NCBI GenBank assembly: GCA_934193095.1
Contig: CAKPUX010000001.1
Coordinates: 1 to 64,000, forward strand
Length of the DNA stretch: 64,000 nucleotides
DNA from: an uncultured Dialister sp.
Lineage (GTDB): Bacteria; Bacillota; Negativicutes; Veillonellales; Dialisteraceae
Direction of reading: 5' to 3'
Position 1 is the first letter of the stretch; every line of letters starts with the position of its first letter. Under the pieces are notes generated by a model, which made no database searches, was not told where the DNA came from, and saw only the letters and a list, made by a program, of their open reading frames with translations. Positions 1 through 7,780 of the stretch are shown here, one piece after another. A program made the translations under genes and the position numbers.

Positions 1-207
1 GCCGGCCACGCAATGGACCGGCCAGATGCCGCCATTCTTTTTGAAAGAACCATTCGTCTCACTGTGCCAGTCAGACGTATAAAGCACGCGCACTTCGTGC
101 GTATTGATAAAATCGACCAGCCATGCCACCGCCTCATGGCTGTGCGCGCAAGCCAGCGTACCATCGATAAAATCATACTGGCAGTCTACGATGATCAGAT
201 CATCCAT
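1..207 (-). CDS. pncA: Nicotinamidase / isochorismatase-family hydrolase (N-terminal part, cut by window edge)
   Basis: Only the first 69 codons are inside the window; the gene runs off the left edge. The visible protein starts MDDLIIVDCQYDF, the usual opening of this fold with the catalytic Asp in VDCQYDF. It goes on to TSDWHSETN and WPVHCV, which match the nicotinamidase metal-binding Asp/His/His region. Known family role: deamidation of nicotinamide to nicotinate in NAD salvage, in the cytoplasm. The start was chosen because AGGAGG lies about 6 bases upstream of this ATG. The catalytic Lys and Cys would lie outside the window, so PncA is more likely than, but not separated from, another isochorismatase-family enzyme. 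Confidence 0.82.
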   Translation of the reverse strand, partial: MDDLIIVDCQYDFIDGTLACAHSHEAVAWLVDFINTHEVRVLYTSDWHSETNGSFKKNGGIWPVHCVAG

Positions 208-1020
208 ATGATGAGCCTCCTATATGTAAAATGAAAATGTTTTTTCCTCTGCCATCTTATTTTAACATATCCGAAGAAAGATGCATAAAAAAAGTGCGCT
301 GTGCATGAAAAATCACGCAAAGCGCTTGGGAAAGCAATCCATAGGCGTTTTTCTTTCACTTACGGAACCGGACTTTCTGCCAAAGCAGTCGGAGAGGGAT
401 CTTTTGCTTTCCGGAAATGTATTCATCACACCAGTATACATCATCTGAATCCCTGTATTTACTGCCAAATGGTATCTTCGTCATTCGTATAATCCATGAA
501 ATAAACTATATATAGCGTTATCCGCCTTTCCCCTCTTGCATTTTTCTTTAGAACGTAGTACCATATAGTCATGAAGCATGGACATATTTGAACATGTTCC
601 CCAGATGGACGGTTTCTCCGATTTCCAGAATTCTCTAAGCGCTACGAGATCACAGGGAGGGCCGCACCGGAAGGGGCAGATCTGCCATATGCACCGTGCG
701 TCATCGGATGGGTCAGCGGAAGCGTACAGCCTGCTGCCGATGCCCATTTTAGGCTGACAAGTAAGAAAAATGAATATCCGGAAGCATGGCTTTTCCACTT
801 CCCTGTCCTCTGCGAGGCCGGGTTCCGACGATAGCACAGGCCCTCCCGCACTTCGGTGCCCATGGACGACCGTCACCGATTCCGAGCTCCGCCTGCATCG
901 GGTATAGGTGGGAAGCCTTTTCCGGATGTTTTTTTATGCCCTTTTTCGCACGGCTGGTTCTGCCGCTTCCTTTGCATGCCGGATAAAAAGGTGTAGTATA
1001 TAAGCATGTAGTCAAGGACA
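208..1020. other. Long stretch without a supportable gene
   Basis: About 800 bases between the divergent pncA and carbonic anhydrase genes. Several frames stay open for 50-130 codons on both strands, but none has a good ribosome binding site, a recognisable motif or protein-like composition that beats the other frames. One plus-strand frame at about 601-796 reads as a plausible C-terminal protein fragment without a start, so a decayed gene is possible. No RNA family was recognised. Confidence 0.4.
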
Positions 1021-1031
1021 AGGAGGCAGCT

Positions 1032-1598
1032 GTGCATACATCAGAAATTGTTTTGCAAACACTCAAAGAAGGAAACGCCGCGTATGTAAAAAGCGGTACT
1101 TTTGCCGGAGACATCTCCCCGGAGAAACGTCTCGCCCTGACCACTGGGCAGTCTCCCCGCGCTGTGGTCATCACCTGTGCGGACTCGCGCGTCATCCCCG
1201 AAGTCATCTTCTCCTGTGGTCTTGGTGAGCTTTTTACCATCCGCATCGCTGGAAATGTGATCGACGCCCACCAGCTCGGATCCATCGAGTATGCCGTATC
1301 CCATTTGAAAACGCCCCTCGTCGTCATCCTTGGCCATACCGGCTGCGGCGCCGTGCAGGCCGCGCTCCATGGCGAAGCCGACGGACACATCCGCTACCTC
1401 GTAGATACCATCCGGGAAGCCATCGGTGAGGAAAAAGATCCTCGTGCGGCCTGCCATCGGAATGTCCTCTGCGCCGGCAAGAAGATCCGCACCGCCTTTT
1501 CCGCAGAAGAGAATCCTCTGCTCCGAGAGGAGCAGGTCGCCTGCGCTGTATACGATATAGAAACAGGCAAGGTCGAGTGGCTGGACGAGGATGACTAA
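1032..1598 (+). CDS. Beta-class carbonic anhydrase
   Basis: A 188-residue protein that should interconvert CO2 and bicarbonate in the cytoplasm. The beta-class signature is complete: zinc ligands Cys49 (CADSR), His102 and Cys105 (GHTGCGAV), and the Asp51-Arg53 dyad that opens and closes the active site. The length fits the compact bacterial form. Translation starts at GTG, supported by AGGAGG at 1021-1026, five bases upstream. It is the first plus-strand gene, stands alone, and ends at a strong hairpin terminator at 1621-1660. Bicarbonate supply for carboxylation is the usual role; nothing local points to a special partner. Confidence 0.93.
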   Translation: MHTSEIVLQTLKEGNAAYVKSGTFAGDISPEKRLALTTGQSPRAVVITCADSRVIPEVIFSCGLGELFTIRIAGNVIDAHQLGSIEYAVSHLKTPLVVILGHTGCGAVQAALHGEADGHIRYLVDTIREAIGEEKDPRAACHRNVLCAGKKIRTAFSAEENPLLREEQVACAVYDIETGKVEWLDEDD

Positions 1599-1620
1599 GA
1601 GAATACGGCTTTCAATAAAA

Positions 1621-1660
1621 ACGCCATGCAGATCCCGACGGATCCGCATGGCGTTTTTTT
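1621..1660 (+). terminator. Rho-independent terminator of the carbonic anhydrase gene
   Basis: Nine-base perfect stem (ACGCCATGC with GCATGGCGT) followed by seven T residues. An A-run on the other side means it may also stop transcripts of the convergent peptidase gene. Confidence 0.85.
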
Positions 1661-1685
1661 ATGGGAAATTCAAAAGGATTCCGGC

Positions 1686-2915
1686 TCAGCTGTGGATTTC
1701 TCTCAAAGGATACGACCGCCCCGTGAGAGAGCGTGCTCCCTTTTCTGTGATGACATAGGTGTTTTCCGTCCCGACCATGCCGAGCCCAGGGAACGCGATT
1801 TTCGGTTCAACCGCAAACGTCATACCGGGCTCGAGTACCTCCTTGAAGCCCTTTGCCAGAGCAGGCGCTTCATCCATCACGAGCCCGATGCTGTGTCCGA
1901 GGAATTTGCCCCCGTTCATGAAGTTATCCCCATATGTATTTTGAAACTTTTCCATCGGTTTTAGATACAGATGCTCGACCGATTCCCCCGGCTTCATCAA
2001 AGAAACGACCTCCTCCTCCAGACGAAGACACTCCTCCTGCGCCTTGAGAATGGCATCCGCCTCCGGATTCTTCGCCAGTTCCCCGAAGTAGTAGACCACC
2101 GTCTTATCTGTATGATAGCCATCAAAGCCGCAGGGAATATCGAGATAGACGAGCCGTCCCTCTTTCAAGCGGCGGAAAGCATTCCCGATGGACTGCACCG
2201 CGATGCAGGTCCCATCCGTACCTCCCGGGCCGTCAAACCCCGTGCGGACAAGACCACTCTTACCGAAGGACGCCAGCCCGACGGCCTCTTCCCCCAGAGA
2301 CTGATTGAATCGCGCCGTACCATGAGAACCGCGGATCACCATTTCCTTGTAGATCTCGATGGCAAGCTCTGCCTCACTGATGCCCGCATGGATGAGCTTC
2401 GGTGCGACGACATCCAAGACCGTCTCATGGATACTTCCAGAACGCTCCATCTGCGCGATTTCATAGGCACTTTTCCGAAGGCGCAGATCCTGCATGACAT
2501 CATCCAGCGGCAGCGCCGTCTCAAAAGGAAAATGCTTATGAAAAAGTTTCATCCAGTCCAGTGTGGTCTTCTTCGTTTCTACATAGATCACCTGCGGAAC
2601 ATGCGGATAAAGAGCCGCTGCCTCGCGGAAACTCCGCATCGGGCGGATATCACTGAAGTGAGACTCATTCGAAGCGCGCACGAAATTTCTCCGCACCCAG
2701 AGGACCGCATCCGCCGGAGTGATGATGAGCGCTCCTTCCTGCATCGTCCCCGTGAAATAGTACATCGCTACCTTGTGACTGATGACCGCCATCTCCCAGT
2801 CCGGATGACGCGCATCCATGAGTTTCCGAAATTTTTCCAGCCGCTGTTCCAGCTCCTTTGCCGGGACAGGACGGATCGCATCCGTTAGAACAGACGCCTG
2901 CTCCAGAATTGCCAT
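1686..2915 (-). CDS. M24-family metallopeptidase (Xaa-Pro aminopeptidase/dipeptidase-like)
   Basis: A 409-residue two-domain protein of the creatinase/aminopeptidase P fold: an N-terminal domain to about residue 160 and a pita-bread catalytic domain after it. The dinuclear metal ligands are recognisable: Asp in VYLDIPCGFDGYHTD (two Asp), His in GHSIGL, Glu in AVEPK and Glu in GTENTY. Known family role: removal of an N-terminal residue next to proline, or cleavage of X-Pro dipeptides, in the cytoplasm. An in-frame start lies 13 codons upstream, but AAGGAGC six bases before this ATG decides for it. It is a single gene convergent with the carbonic anhydrase. Exact substrate cannot be told from sequence. 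Confidence 0.85.
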   Translation of the reverse strand: MAILEQASVLTDAIRPVPAKELEQRLEKFRKLMDARHPDWEMAVISHKVAMYYFTGTMQEGALIITPADAVLWVRRNFVRASNESHFSDIRPMRSFREAAALYPHVPQVIYVETKKTTLDWMKLFHKHFPFETALPLDDVMQDLRLRKSAYEIAQMERSGSIHETVLDVVAPKLIHAGISEAELAIEIYKEMVIRGSHGTARFNQSLGEEAVGLASFGKSGLVRTGFDGPGGTDGTCIAVQSIGNAFRRLKEGRLVYLDIPCGFDGYHTDKTVVYYFGELAKNPEADAILKAQEECLRLEEEVVSLMKPGESVEHLYLKPMEKFQNTYGDNFMNGGKFLGHSIGLVMDEAPALAKGFKEVLEPGMTFAVEPKIAFPGLGMVGTENTYVITEKGARSLTGRSYPLREIHS

Positions 2916-2990
2916 ATTAGCTCCTTTATGTCTGACCAATCCATGTCTAACCAACTACGATTGTAGCAAAGATGATGTATCCCTGCAATG

Positions 2991-3032
2991 AAAAAGCCGG
3001 CGCGCATGTGGGACATGACACGCCAGCTTTTA
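2991..3032 (-). terminator. Terminator of the exbB-exbD-tonB operon
   Basis: Read on the minus strand, AAAAGCTGGCG pairs with CGCCGGCTTTT (one G-U pair), then a T-run. It lies just after the tonB stop codon. Confidence 0.75.
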
Positions 3033-3043
3033 GGAAACATAGA

Positions 3044-3826
3044 TCATCGTATCTTAAAATTCACCGGCAGATAGATCGTGCAAGCCATAGGCTGGCCATG
3101 CGTATCCAAAGCAGGCGAAAAAGTCCAGCGATAGACCGCCTCGACCGCCGCCCGGTCCAAAGCCGCACTGCCGGAACTGCCAGATACAGAGACCGCATCG
3201 ACTCCGCCGGTGGCATTGACGGTGATCCGCACCTGTACGACCCCGGACGTACCATCCAGCATGGCTCGTCCGGGATAATCCGGCTCCACATAGGATACAA
3301 CCGACGGAGGCGTGACAGGGACCCCGCTCTGAGAACCAGATCCCTCACCATCACCCTGTCCGCTGCCTTCCCCTTCGTCAGCTCCCTGCCCCGTCGCATC
3401 GCCTTCCCCGCTTCCCGATCCACTTCCTGCCCCAGATAGAGAAGCAGCCATTTCAGTGCCCGAAGCTGAGGACGAAGCCTTCGTGTCAGGCAAGGTCGTG
3501 CGGTGAAAGACTTCCTCTACTACAGGATCCTCCTGCTTTTCCATGATAGGGAAATCTTCTGTCACATCCTCTGCCGTGGGTTCTTCCTCTTGTGTCGATA
3601 GAGATGGATGATCCATCTCCGCCGTTTCTTCTACCAGGGAAGGAAGCACCTTTTGTCCGCCGCCAGCCTGCCCTCCCCCCGTATTCAGGACGATTTCTAT
3701 CGGCTCTTGAGAAACAGGCGGTTTCAGAAATAGAAATCCAGCCATCCCCAGCCATAGAGCCGCCCCCACATGACACAGAACAGTGACAGTCAGACTGATG
3801 CCATACCGCTTCGTTTGCTGCTCCAA
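3044..3826 (-). CDS. tonB: TonB-family energy transducer
   Basis: About 260 residues. Order: a short cytoplasmic start, one membrane segment near residues 10-35 (TVTVLCHVGAALWLGMAGFL), a long Pro/Gly/Ser/Glu-rich periplasmic linker, and a C-terminal TonB domain with the hallmarks YPGRAMLDGTSGVVQVRI, VEAVYRWTFSPA and the VNFKIR end. It passes proton-motive-force energy from ExbB/ExbD to outer-membrane receptors. No ATG starts the frame; a TTG at 3826 preceded by GGAAGG is my choice, and an earlier TTG (3871) or GTG is possible. It is last in the exbB-exbD-tonB operon behind a cobalamin riboswitch, so corrinoid receptors are the likely clients. No TonB-dependent receptor is in the window. Confidence 0.88.
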   Translation of the reverse strand: MEQQTKRYGISLTVTVLCHVGAALWLGMAGFLFLKPPVSQEPIEIVLNTGGGQAGGGQKVLPSLVEETAEMDHPSLSTQEEEPTAEDVTEDFPIMEKQEDPVVEEVFHRTTLPDTKASSSASGTEMAASLSGAGSGSGSGEGDATGQGADEGEGSGQGDGEGSGSQSGVPVTPPSVVSYVEPDYPGRAMLDGTSGVVQVRITVNATGGVDAVSVSGSSGSAALDRAAVEAVYRWTFSPALDTHGQPMACTIYLPVNFKIR

Positions 3827-3899
3827 CGCACGCCCCCCCTTCCTTTTTACCACCTTGTTTTCACACAACAACCGTCAGAAAATAGGAATGACTTATCCT

Positions 3900-4301
3900 C
3901 TATCGATCAGTGGCCAAAGAGAAGCGGGTCACGCCAGCGCCCTTGCATGCATCCAGCAGATGCATGATGATATCATAAGATGCCTCTTTCTCTCCACGGA
4001 GCATAACAGCAAAATCAGGATCATTCGCTGCCGCCTGCCGCATCCGCTCCAGCAGAAGCGGCTCTGTGATCCTCTCATCCGCCAGATACAGCGTCCCATC
4101 CGCTTTAACAGTGACAGTCCATCCACTCTTCTTTACATGTTCACTATGTTCTGCCTTGGGAAGGACGACAGGGATCGTTTGTATATTTGACATATACATG
4201 GTACTGACGACAAAGAAAACGAGTAGCAGAAAAATGAGATCGATCATCGGACTCAGCATCAATCCCGGCGCCGTGGAAAGACTTCTTCTTCTCCGTCTCA
4301 T
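3900..4301 (-). CDS. exbD: ExbD/TolR-family biopolymer transporter
   Basis: A 133-residue single-pass protein: a basic N-terminus (MRRRRRS), one membrane helix (MIDLIFLLLVFFVVSTMYM) carrying the proton-path Asp in SPMIDLIF, and a periplasmic domain ending in the typical DIIMHLLDACKGAGVTRFS. It forms the stator/proton channel with ExbB that drives TonB. The start overlaps the exbB stop in an ATGA, indicating translational coupling. TolR is the alternative reading, but the adjacent tonB favours ExbD. Confidence 0.9.
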   Translation of the reverse strand: MRRRRRSLSTAPGLMLSPMIDLIFLLLVFFVVSTMYMSNIQTIPVVLPKAEHSEHVKKSGWTVTVKADGTLYLADERITEPLLLERMRQAAANDPDFAVMLRGEKEASYDIIMHLLDACKGAGVTRFSLATDR

Positions 4302-4918
4302 CTTGATCCCTCGCCTTCTTTAAGTCGGGCAGCCAGTACGTCCGCGATGGTATCCAGATTCAGCGAAGCATTCCTGCAGCGATGAGACAGATACGCATGG
4401 ACACAAGTCCCTGCTATCGCAATGATCAGCCCGAAAATGGTGGTAATCAGCGCTTCAGCCAGCCCCGAAGTGACACCCGCCGTATTCGTCATCTGGCCCG
4501 CCATCGAGGCGAAAGTCCCCATCATCCCCGTGATCGTCCCCAAAAGCCCCAGCATCGGCGAAAGACCTATGACCACGCTGAGATAGTCCAGATGATTTTC
4601 CAGACGCTCGACCGCGCGATCCGCCAATTCATAGGTGACCGATTCCACTGCTTCTCCATAAAGACCCGCATCATCGATGACCCGGCAGGCCAGAGAAGCC
4701 GCATCCCCGCTCACAACGCCCGCCATATCGCGGGCTTCCTTCCTTTTCCCCGCATTCATCAGCTGACAAAACTGTAAGACAAAGGCCTCTGAAGAAATCA
4801 CCTTCCGATAATAGAGAATCCGCTCTACCGCGATAAAGACCACAGCCATAGAGCAAAGGAGCAAAGGCCACATACACGGCCCGCCTCTCATGAAATATGC
4901 TATCGTTGTCTGAAACAT
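4298..4918 (-). CDS. exbB: ExbB/TolQ/MotA-family proton channel
   Basis: A 206-residue inner-membrane protein with three hydrophobic segments: about residues 12-35 and the family core pair (VIGLSPMLGLLGTITGMMGTF and LAEALITTIFGLIIAIAGT). The core motif G-L-L-G-T-I-x-G-M of the MotA/TolQ/ExbB family is plain. It should pair with ExbD to harvest the proton motive force for TonB. AGGAGGT six bases before this ATG excludes the longer in-frame start 19 codons upstream. It lies 50 bases downstream of a small exported protein in the riboswitch-controlled transcript. Confidence 0.92.
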   Translation of the reverse strand: MFQTTIAYFMRGGPCMWPLLLCSMAVVFIAVERILYYRKVISSEAFVLQFCQLMNAGKRKEARDMAGVVSGDAASLACRVIDDAGLYGEAVESVTYELADRAVERLENHLDYLSVVIGLSPMLGLLGTITGMMGTFASMAGQMTNTAGVTSGLAEALITTIFGLIIAIAGTCVHAYLSHRCRNASLNLDTIADVLAARLKEGEGSR

Positions 4919-4968
4919 AGGCCACCTCCTAGACAAGCCTTCGAGAAAACGCTTAGAGGAAAGGCAGA

Positions 4969-5238
4969 TTAACAATGGGTTGCCTGCTGTTCGCTTTTCT
5001 TTCCCACACTTTTCTGGTACTCCACAAACCGCTCCCCGATGCGATACATAGCCTGAACAAAAGAATTAGATGGAATTTTTATATATATTGGTTCCCGCTT
5101 CGCTTCACTGACCGGAGCATCCGAAGCAGACAACGTCTCTGCTGCACCTACCCCCTCAGAAAAATTATTCGCGATACTGCACAGCGCTGCCACCACTGCC
5201 GTACCTAAGATGTGTAAATAGTATTTCCTATTCATCAT
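4969..5238 (-). CDS. Small exported protein, first gene of the cobalamin-riboswitch TonB operon
   Basis: An 89-residue protein I do not recognise. It has a clear signal sequence (about residues 1-32, with a hydrophobic core and a likely cut near GVGAAE) and a short charged mature part containing a PIYIKIPSNSFVQAMYRIGE stretch. It ends in HC. It is the first cistron after the cobalamin riboswitch, before exbB-exbD-tonB, so a periplasmic accessory role in corrinoid uptake is a reasonable inference, not shown. Two ATGs are adjacent (5238 and 5235); the ribosome site is weak (GAAGAGAG). Confidence 0.7.
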   Translation of the reverse strand: MMNRKYYLHILGTAVVAALCSIANNFSEGVGAAETLSASDAPVSEAKREPIYIKIPSNSFVQAMYRIGERFVEYQKSVGKKSEQQATHC

Positions 5239-5300
5239 ATGTATCTCTCTTCCCTGGAGAGCAGGTGCTTTCTCCTCATCACCGCCTCTCCGCCCGAAAC

Positions 5301-5332
5301 AAAAAAGCCACAGAAAAGCAGGCTGTGCTGTG
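5301..5332 (-). terminator. Candidate expression-platform terminator of the tonB riboswitch
   Basis: On the minus strand AGC-ACAG pairs with CTGT-G-GCT (7 pairs, one bulge) around a loop, followed by TTTTTTG. It lies between the cobalamin aptamer and the first start codon, so it could be the off-state terminator. It is about 260 bases from the aptamer, which lowers confidence. Confidence 0.45.
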
Positions 5333-5591
5333 TACTCATTTCATGGCACCACAAAAGCACGCTCTGTATCTGCGGCTATTCATTCGATAGCTTTTCGATT
5401 TTCAGGAAAATCATAGGTCTGATCTCGCAAAGAGGCTCTGCTACGTGGTTTCTCCCAGGCGGTGCTCTTTTATAACCGTACATTCTTTTCATTTCTTTGT
5501 GAGGCGCTGCGCCTTTCACACTTTTTGCAAGCACGGCTTCGAGCAGTCATACCATGTCCCTGACTTTGAACGAGCCCGGTTTCCTGCAGTA

Positions 5592-5718
5592 GAAACAGGC
5601 AGGCACTCTGACTGAGTTCCTCGGTTCTCATGTCCTCGTGACGGACCTGCCATGAGAGAGCTCCCCATACAGTTGCGGAACAGTGCCGGATTCTCACCAG
5701 CTTCCCCTGTCCTGTTTC
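5592..5718 (-). promoter_or_regulatory. Cobalamin riboswitch upstream of the exbB-exbD-tonB operon
   Basis: On the minus strand the class hallmarks appear in order: GGTGAGAATCCGGCACTG, then TTCCGCAACTGTATGGGG, then CATGGCAGG, and the B12-box region GTCAGAGTGCCTGCC. GAAACAGG at the 5-prime end pairs with CCTGTTTC at the 3-prime end to close P1, which sets the boundaries. Known role: binding of a cobalamin coenzyme in the leader switches off the downstream genes. Its placement makes this TonB system a corrinoid-repressed one. Confidence 0.9.
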
Positions 5719-5802
5719 ATATGTAGTTGTCGAATTTATGTATCAGAAAATATAAGTGTGAGCTTTATCGCATCTTTTAAAGCACAAATCAGCTCTTTTA
5801 TT

Positions 5803-5831
5803 ATTATAATGATAAAACCAGCAAAACGCAA
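5803..5831 (-). promoter_or_regulatory. Sigma-A-type promoter of the cobalamin-regulated TonB operon
   Basis: TTGCGT, 17-base spacer, TATAAT (perfect -10), in an AT-rich stretch about 85 bases upstream of the aptamer. Confidence 0.65.
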
Positions 5832-5947
5832 GCATGTTCTAATAGTCAAATAATTAATCATGCTAATATAATTAATTTTAACCGTACTTCGTTTCCATTT
5901 TATATCATCGCACAAACCTGACGCATAGGTCGATGAAGACGCAACAT

Positions 5948-5981
5948 AAAAAACATCCGCACTTCCATGAAAGAGGTGCGG
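5948..5981 (-). terminator. Probable terminator of the nitrilase-family gene
   Basis: CCGCAC and GTGCGG form a stem on the minus strand, followed by ATGTTTTTT, about 25 bases beyond the stop codon. Confidence 0.5.
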
Positions 5982-6005
5982 GTGCATCGTATGGACAGCA
6001 GTTTT

Positions 6006-6779
6006 TTATTTTTTCCCATACACGACGCCGGAGACGACGGAGAGCTTTTTCCCGAGATCTTTATATTTTTCCTCGTCATACTCAGCATAGCAGATCTCCT
6101 CGCCCTCTCCCGCCTCAGCGAGGACATGCCCCAGGGGATCGATGAAGCGGGAGTGTCCGCCGAGGACGACATCCTTATAGGTACCTGCCATATTGACGGC
6201 GCAGATGCAGATGCCGTTCTCGATGGCACGGGCAGCGGAAAGGACACGCCACTGGAAGATATGCTTCTTCGGCCAGGAAGCGGGCGCGAGGACGAGGGTC
6301 GTCCCAGCCATTGCCATTTTCCTCCACATCTTTGGGAAATAAAACTCATAACAGACAGCCATCCCCGTCTGGATGCCATGGATCCTCGTCTGCATGAGCG
6401 CATCCCCCGGACGAAAGAGCTCGGCTTCGAGGTATCCTTGGAAAAGATGCCGCTTGCTGTACTCAGCGATGCACTTTCCATCCGGTGCAAAAAGGAAGCC
6501 TGTATTCCGTATGATAGCACCGTGACGGATAGGAAGTGTCCCAGGAGAGAGCGTCACACGGTGCGACCTTGCAAAGTCAGAGAGTCTTTCGATCAGCGCA
6601 GCATGGCGGGAAAGGATATGCTCTTCGAAATGATGAAAATTATAGCCGATCGTCCACAGCTCGGGGAGCACGAGGAGGTCGCTCTTTTCTGCCGCTTCTT
6701 CCATCATGGAAAAAGCACGACTGATATTTCTCTCCACGTCACCGGAAGCGGACGCCATCTGGATCATTGCGATACGCAT
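6006..6779 (-). CDS. Nitrilase-superfamily carbon-nitrogen hydrolase (amidase type)
   Basis: A 257-residue protein with the nitrilase Glu-Lys-Cys triad: Glu in VLPELWTIGY, Lys in YSKRHLF and Cys in MAVCYEFYFPKMWR. It resembles omega-amidase/YafV-like amidases, which act in the cytoplasm on short-chain amides such as 2-oxoglutaramate. The usual C-Y-D-x-R-F around the nucleophile reads C-Y-E-F-Y-F here, so the substrate pocket may differ. The start follows AAGGAG by about 6 bases; a longer open frame upstream is not needed. It is a single gene between two terminators, so context gives no substrate hint. Confidence 0.85.
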   Translation of the reverse strand: MRIAMIQMASASGDVERNISRAFSMMEEAAEKSDLLVLPELWTIGYNFHHFEEHILSRHAALIERLSDFARSHRVTLSPGTLPIRHGAIIRNTGFLFAPDGKCIAEYSKRHLFQGYLEAELFRPGDALMQTRIHGIQTGMAVCYEFYFPKMWRKMAMAGTTLVLAPASWPKKHIFQWRVLSAARAIENGICICAVNMAGTYKDVVLGGHSRFIDPLGHVLAEAGEGEEICYAEYDEEKYKDLGKKLSVVSGVVYGKK

Positions 6780-6831
6780 GGAATACTCCTTAAAAACCAA
6801 AGAGGAGGCAGAGAAGAAGCCCTGCCGTATC

Positions 6832-6866
6832 AAAAAGGCTGTGAAGCCATCCTTCACAGCCTTTTG
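6832..6866 (-). terminator. Terminator of the NlpC/P60 gene
   Basis: Perfect 12-base stem (AAGGCTGTGAAG / CTTCACAGCCTT) followed by T residues on the minus strand. Confidence 0.85.
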
Positions 6867-6896
6867 TAAGTCAAATGTAAGGGAAATGCCCGCCGA

Positions 6897-7646
6897 TCAC
6901 AGCACGCGATTGGCTCCCATGTAGCGATCATGCCAGTAACCGCTCTTCATGGTCGCGACCGCAACGCCCTGGCTGCTTGTGGCACTGATGAAGTAACCGT
7001 CACCGAGATAGAGCCCGGAATGAGAGATGCCTTCGGCATAGGTTTGGAAATAGACAAGATCCCCGGGCTTTAGGGCGTTGACAGATACCTTGCGGCCTGC
7101 ACTATACTGTTCATCCGCTCCGCGGGGAAGGACGATGCCCTTCCGGTTGAATACGTACTGGATGAAGCCGGAGCAGTCGAAGCCTCTGGGTGTCGTGCCG
7201 CCAAACTGGTACGGTACGCCAACATATTTCTTTGCTTCTTCCATGATGGCTTTCACTGTCGAAGACATCGCGTTTTCATGGTGCCACTGAACGGTCGCAT
7301 CATCAATGCCCATAAAAGTCTTGTGATTCGCCTCGTGTCCGGCCTTGCGTGTCGATTTCTCCGGCGCCCAGCTCATTGCCTTTCCCATCAGGGCTTTGTA
7401 TGTCGCAGGCCCCACGATCCCATCGACGTCCAAATGCTTTTTGAACTGGAATTTCTTGACCGCAGCCGAGGTCTGGCTGTTATAGTTTCCGTCCGCTTTC
7501 AGGCGGTAGCCATTGGAGATCAGCCGACGCTGAATGTTCTGCACTTCCGGTCCTCTGGAACCCACCATGTAGTCTGCCATCGAAATCTGCCCCGCTCCGA
7601 ACGCAAGAAATCCTGCCAGGAGCAGTGCACTGCACTTTTTCTTCAT
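6897..7646 (-). CDS. Secreted NlpC/P60 peptidoglycan hydrolase with peptidoglycan-binding domain
   Basis: A 249-residue exported protein: signal peptide to about residue 25 (ends ISMAD), a PG_binding_1 domain at about 27-86 (GPEVQNIQRRLISNGY, VDGIVGPATYKAL), a linker, and a C-terminal NlpC/P60 domain from about 130. The catalytic Cys158 lies in GFDCSGFIQYVF and His209 in SHSGLYLGDG. Known family activity: an endopeptidase cleaving stem peptides of peptidoglycan, used in cell separation or wall turnover. The second of two close ATGs was chosen because GGAAG lies 8 bases before it. It is a single gene with its own terminator. Confidence 0.92.
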   Translation of the reverse strand: MKKKCSALLLAGFLAFGAGQISMADYMVGSRGPEVQNIQRRLISNGYRLKADGNYNSQTSAAVKKFQFKKHLDVDGIVGPATYKALMGKAMSWAPEKSTRKAGHEANHKTFMGIDDATVQWHHENAMSSTVKAIMEEAKKYVGVPYQFGGTTPRGFDCSGFIQYVFNRKGIVLPRGADEQYSAGRKVSVNALKPGDLVYFQTYAEGISHSGLYLGDGYFISATSSQGVAVATMKSGYWHDRYMGANRVL

Positions 7647-7780
7647 ACGCTGCACTTCCTTCATCCTATTCTCTTCTATCGCTATCCGTCTATTCGATTG
7701 TCAGTCTCAATTTCCTTTCTATTGTAACATAATTATAAGAAATCGCAAAGGGGAAAACAGGAGAGACCGGGCCTTCCCCG

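Noticed and set aside
481..876. Minus-strand frame of 131 codons between pncA and the carbonic anhydrase
   Set aside because: No ribosome site, odd composition and it overlaps several equally open frames. No domain visible.
5239..5475. Plus-strand 78-codon frame upstream of the B12-regulated operon
   Set aside because: It lies in the riboswitch leader on the opposite strand and shows no ribosome site or protein family.
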